Assembly (NCBI GenBank): GCA_001593925.1
Contig: LUCD01000039.1
Coordinates: 1 to 15,472 of the forward strand
DNA: 15,472 nt
Direction of reading: 5' to 3'
Origin: Candidatus Bathyarchaeota archaeon B26-1
GTDB taxonomy: Archaea; Thermoproteota; Bathyarchaeia; Bathyarchaeales; B26-1
How positions within the stretch are numbered: the stretch's first letter is position 1; each line of letters starts with the position of its first letter. The position numbers were made by a program, and so were the translations under genes. The notes beneath the pieces are model-generated. The model was not told where the DNA came from. It saw only the letters and a list, made by a program, of their open reading frames with translations, and did not search any database. Shown one piece after another: positions 13,763-15,472 of the stretch.

Positions 13763-14977
13763 ATGGTGGTTGAAGAGGCCGACGTTGCGGTTGTCGGGGC
13801 AGGCCCAACAGGGCTGATCGCCGCCAGAGAGGCGTCAAGGAGAGGCGTCAACGTAGTCGTGCTGGAAGAACACAGGGAGATAGGGGTGCCATGCCACTGC
13901 GCGGGGCTCCTAAGCATAGAAGGCTTGAGGAGGCTTGGGATACCCCAAGACGAGAAGTTCGTCCAAAACAAGGTTAGAGGCGCAAGGTTCTTCTCTCCAT
14001 CAGGGCTCTCCTTCACGGTTGAAAAGAAGGAATCCGTAGCCTGCGTCGTCGACCGGAGGGCCTTAGACAACTTCTTAGCAGAGCAGGCGTCCGGGTTAGG
14101 CGCCTCCATAAGGACGGGGTTCCATGCGGAACATCTCAGACGGGTCGACGGCGGGATCGTCGTTCTCTCGAGGAGGGGAGAAGCCTTAACCTCGAGGGTC
14201 GTCGTCGACGCTGAAGGTGTGGCTTCACGGATCGTCGGAGAAGCCGGCCTTAAAACCCTTCCGAGGGGATGCGTTCTCCCAGCCCTGCAGTTCGACTTCT
14301 CCGGCGTAAGCCTCAACCCAGACTACGTTGAGATACATCTGGGCAGTAGGGTTGCACCCAACTTCTTCGCGTGGGTCATCCCGCTCCGCGAGGACGCGGC
14401 TAGGGTCGGCTTAGCCTGTAAAGGAGCCAGTCCAAGAGCCTGCTTAAGGAGGTTCATCAGGAGACGTTTCGGCTCTCATGGGCACTTACGGGTCTTAGCC
14501 TCACGTTCAGGGCTTGTCGTAACCTGCGGCCCCATAGAGAAGACGTATACGGATAACATGATCGTCGTCGGGGACGCCGCGGGGCAGGTTAAGCCCTTGA
14601 CGGGTGGAGGCGTGATCTTGGGAGGGGAATGCGCTCTGATCGCTGGCGAGGTTGCGGCTGAAGCGGCGGGAGAAGGCAAGACTAACAAGGGCTTCTTGGA
14701 GAGGTATGAGAGGATGTGGAGGAGACGCTTTGGGTTGGAGTTCAGGGTTACAGGCCTAGCCCGGAAGGTTCTCAACAGCCTCTCGGACAGGACCTTGGAC
14801 AGGCTCTTTAGGGCGGTTATTGATGGAGGCCTAGACGAGGAGGCCTCCGCCTCCGGCGACATGGACATGCATGGATGGACGATCCTGAGAATGTTGAGGA
14901 GCCGCGAGGTTCTCAAAGTTCTGCCGGAGGCTCTGAGAGACATGCTGGCGCGGTTGAGGCGAGAACAGCATATATAA
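13763..14977 (+). CDS. Geranylgeranyl reductase-family FAD-dependent oxidoreductase
   Basis: The 404-residue flavoprotein has the FAD-binding VVGAGPTG (10-17) and LEEH acidic end of the second strand. It also has the PCHCAG motif (43-48) seen in archaeal geranylgeranyl reductases, and FFAWVIPLREDAARVGLA, the equivalent of the family's 'xxAWxFP...VG' segment. IVVGDAAGQVKPLTGGGVILG closes the flavin site. Archaeal members reduce the isoprenoid chains of digeranylgeranyl glycerophospholipids to give saturated membrane lipids. Some paralogues act on other isoprenoids, so the substrate is not proven. Length is normal for the family. A TTG directly upstream (13760) is also in frame; I preferred the ATG. 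The next gene has its own promoter inside this gene's end. Confidence 0.88.
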   Translation: MVVEEADVAVVGAGPTGLIAAREASRRGVNVVVLEEHREIGVPCHCAGLLSIEGLRRLGIPQDEKFVQNKVRGARFFSPSGLSFTVEKKESVACVVDRRALDNFLAEQASGLGASIRTGFHAEHLRRVDGGIVVLSRRGEALTSRVVVDAEGVASRIVGEAGLKTLPRGCVLPALQFDFSGVSLNPDYVEIHLGSRVAPNFFAWVIPLREDAARVGLACKGASPRACLRRFIRRRFGSHGHLRVLASRSGLVVTCGPIEKTYTDNMIVVGDAAGQVKPLTGGGVILGGECALIAGEVAAEAAGEGKTNKGFLERYERMWRRRFGLEFRVTGLARKVLNSLSDRTLDRLFRAVIDGGLDEEASASGDMDMHGWTILRMLRSREVLKVLPEALRDMLARLRREQHI

Positions 14978-14978
14978 G
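14969..14978 (+). promoter_or_regulatory. Probable promoter of the Zn-ribbon RNA-binding protein
   Basis: CATATATAAG overlaps the last codons of the reductase gene. Its centre near 14974 predicts a start at about 15000, with a 16-base leader that contains GGTGG. Confidence 0.5.
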
Positions 14979-15016
14979 GAGGCTTCTGTTTATTAATAGG
15001 CCGGCTGGTGGAAACT

Positions 15017-15202
15017 GTGAGCGAAAGCGCAAGCCTGCAGATGCCTATATGCACATCCTGCAATAGACCGATCCCTCCGGGCACGGATGCCACGAAGTTC
15101 CCCTGCCCCAACTGCGGCGAGATAACTATATGGAGATGCGCCAAGTGCCGCAAGTTCGGGAGAACCTACAGGTGCCCCAGCTGCGGCTTCGTCGGACCTT
15201 AA
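15017..15202 (+). CDS. Archaeal Zn-ribbon RNA-binding protein
   Basis: This 61-residue protein has four CxxC pairs: CTSC, CPNC, CAKC and CPSC, giving two zinc ribbons. It ends RTYRCPSCGFVGP, and the ICTSCNRPIPPGTDATKFPCP pattern matches the conserved small archaeal protein often called 'Zn-ribbon RNA-binding protein involved in translation'. Its gene often neighbours the elongation factor 1-beta gene, but none is seen on the plus strand here. A GTG at 15008 is also in frame; the GTG at 15017 is better because GGTGG (15007-15011) lies five bases ahead of it and would overlap the earlier start. Confidence 0.85.
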   Translation: MSESASLQMPICTSCNRPIPPGTDATKFPCPNCGEITIWRCAKCRKFGRTYRCPSCGFVGP

Positions 15203-15297
15203 GGTTCTCAAACATTCTATCAATTTTAGAGCGATCTAAACATCTCACCTTATTTAGCTGGTAAATTCGTTAACAACCCTGCGGCTTTCTCTCCACA

Positions 15298-15303
15298 TTT
15301 TTT
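15298..15303 (+). terminator. T-run terminator after the Zn-ribbon gene
   Basis: Six consecutive T residues in a pyrimidine-rich context about 95 bases after the stop could end the Zn-ribbon transcript on the plus strand. The spacer 15203-15297 is A/T-rich and shows nothing else I can assign. Confidence 0.3.
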
Positions 15304-15351
15304 GGGCAGAAGGGGTTAGGAGGTTTTGTTGAACGTGAGGTCGGTTTTCCT

Positions 15352-15472
15352 CTACTTCTCCGGTTTGAACTTCTCGGATATCTTCTCCTTCACTGAAAGG
15401 AAGTGTTTCGGGAGTTCTTCGGGGGGTAGCCCGTTCGCCAGATACTGCGAGAATGTTCTGGCGTAGGCCTCT
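15352..15472 (-). CDS. C-terminal end of an unidentified protein, cut by the window edge
   Basis: On the minus strand an open frame enters from the right edge and stops at TAG (15354-15352). The 39 visible residues include [19 protein letters not shown] and the basic-acidic tail [12 protein letters not shown]. Amino-acid composition and G/C-rich third codon positions look coding, while the opposite strand gives a Phe/Ser-rich frame. The fragment is too short to name a family. Confidence 0.6.
   Translation of the reverse strand, partial: EAYARTFSQYLANGLPPEELPKHFLSVKEKISEKFKPEK

Noticed and set aside
15329..15466. Plus-strand frame starting TTG with AGGAGG five bases upstream
   Set aside because: The translation is Phe/Ser-rich and non-protein-like, while the opposite strand has a coding-like frame; the ribosome-site match is probably chance.
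1..15472. CRISPR array, insertion sequence or large direct repeats
   Set aside because: No regularly spaced repeats, transposase genes or long terminal repeats were seen; only the integrase remnant points to mobile DNA.

Overview
The window is archaeal chromosomal DNA of moderate GC. The evidence is an ADP-forming acyl-CoA synthetase alpha subunit, a GPN-loop GTPase, a geranylgeranyl-reductase-family flavoprotein, a CinA/MoaB-like protein typical of archaea, an archaeal Zn-ribbon RNA-binding protein, an archaeal-type tyrosine integrase remnant at a tRNA gene, and TATA-like boxes about 26 bases ahead of plausible transcript starts. Gene content and style fit an uncultured Thermoproteota lineage such as Bathyarchaeia, but the lineage is inference.

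Layout. 1-801 is the end of an acyl-CoA synthetase alpha subunit. 802-1158 holds a possible decayed small gene. 1159-1949 is a translationally coupled pair (DUF5752-like protein, small membrane protein). On the minus strand, 5041 down to 2116 is a compact three-gene operon: arrestin/Spo0M-like zinc-ribbon protein, helical protein, SPFH protein with two zinc ribbons. A zinc-ribbon/B-box membrane protein, split by a frameshift, is transcribed away from it (5247-6244). Then come a decayed tyrosine integrase (6305-6591) abutting tRNA-Phe(GAA) on the minus strand, an agmatinase-family enzyme (6951-7898), and an ECF transporter energizing module (fused EcfA-EcfA plus EcfT, 8036-10566) with no substrate-binding S component nearby.

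10635-11687 holds a small zinc-ribbon protein and the CinA/MoaB-like protein. A structured, C/D-like intergenic element precedes the GPN-loop GTPase (11897-12658), which converges on a zinc-ribbon membrane protein (13216-12686). A small winged-helix-like protein, the geranylgeranyl reductase and the Zn-ribbon RNA-binding protein follow on the plus strand. A minus-strand gene runs off the right edge.

The best candidate for an undescribed system is the arrestin/helical/SPFH operon with its divergent zinc-ribbon/B-box membrane neighbour. SPFH proteins organise membranes and arrestin folds act as scaffolds, so a membrane-associated scaffold is a reasonable hypothesis, not a demonstrated function. 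Zinc ribbons of the CxxC...CxxC type recur in six gene products across the window.
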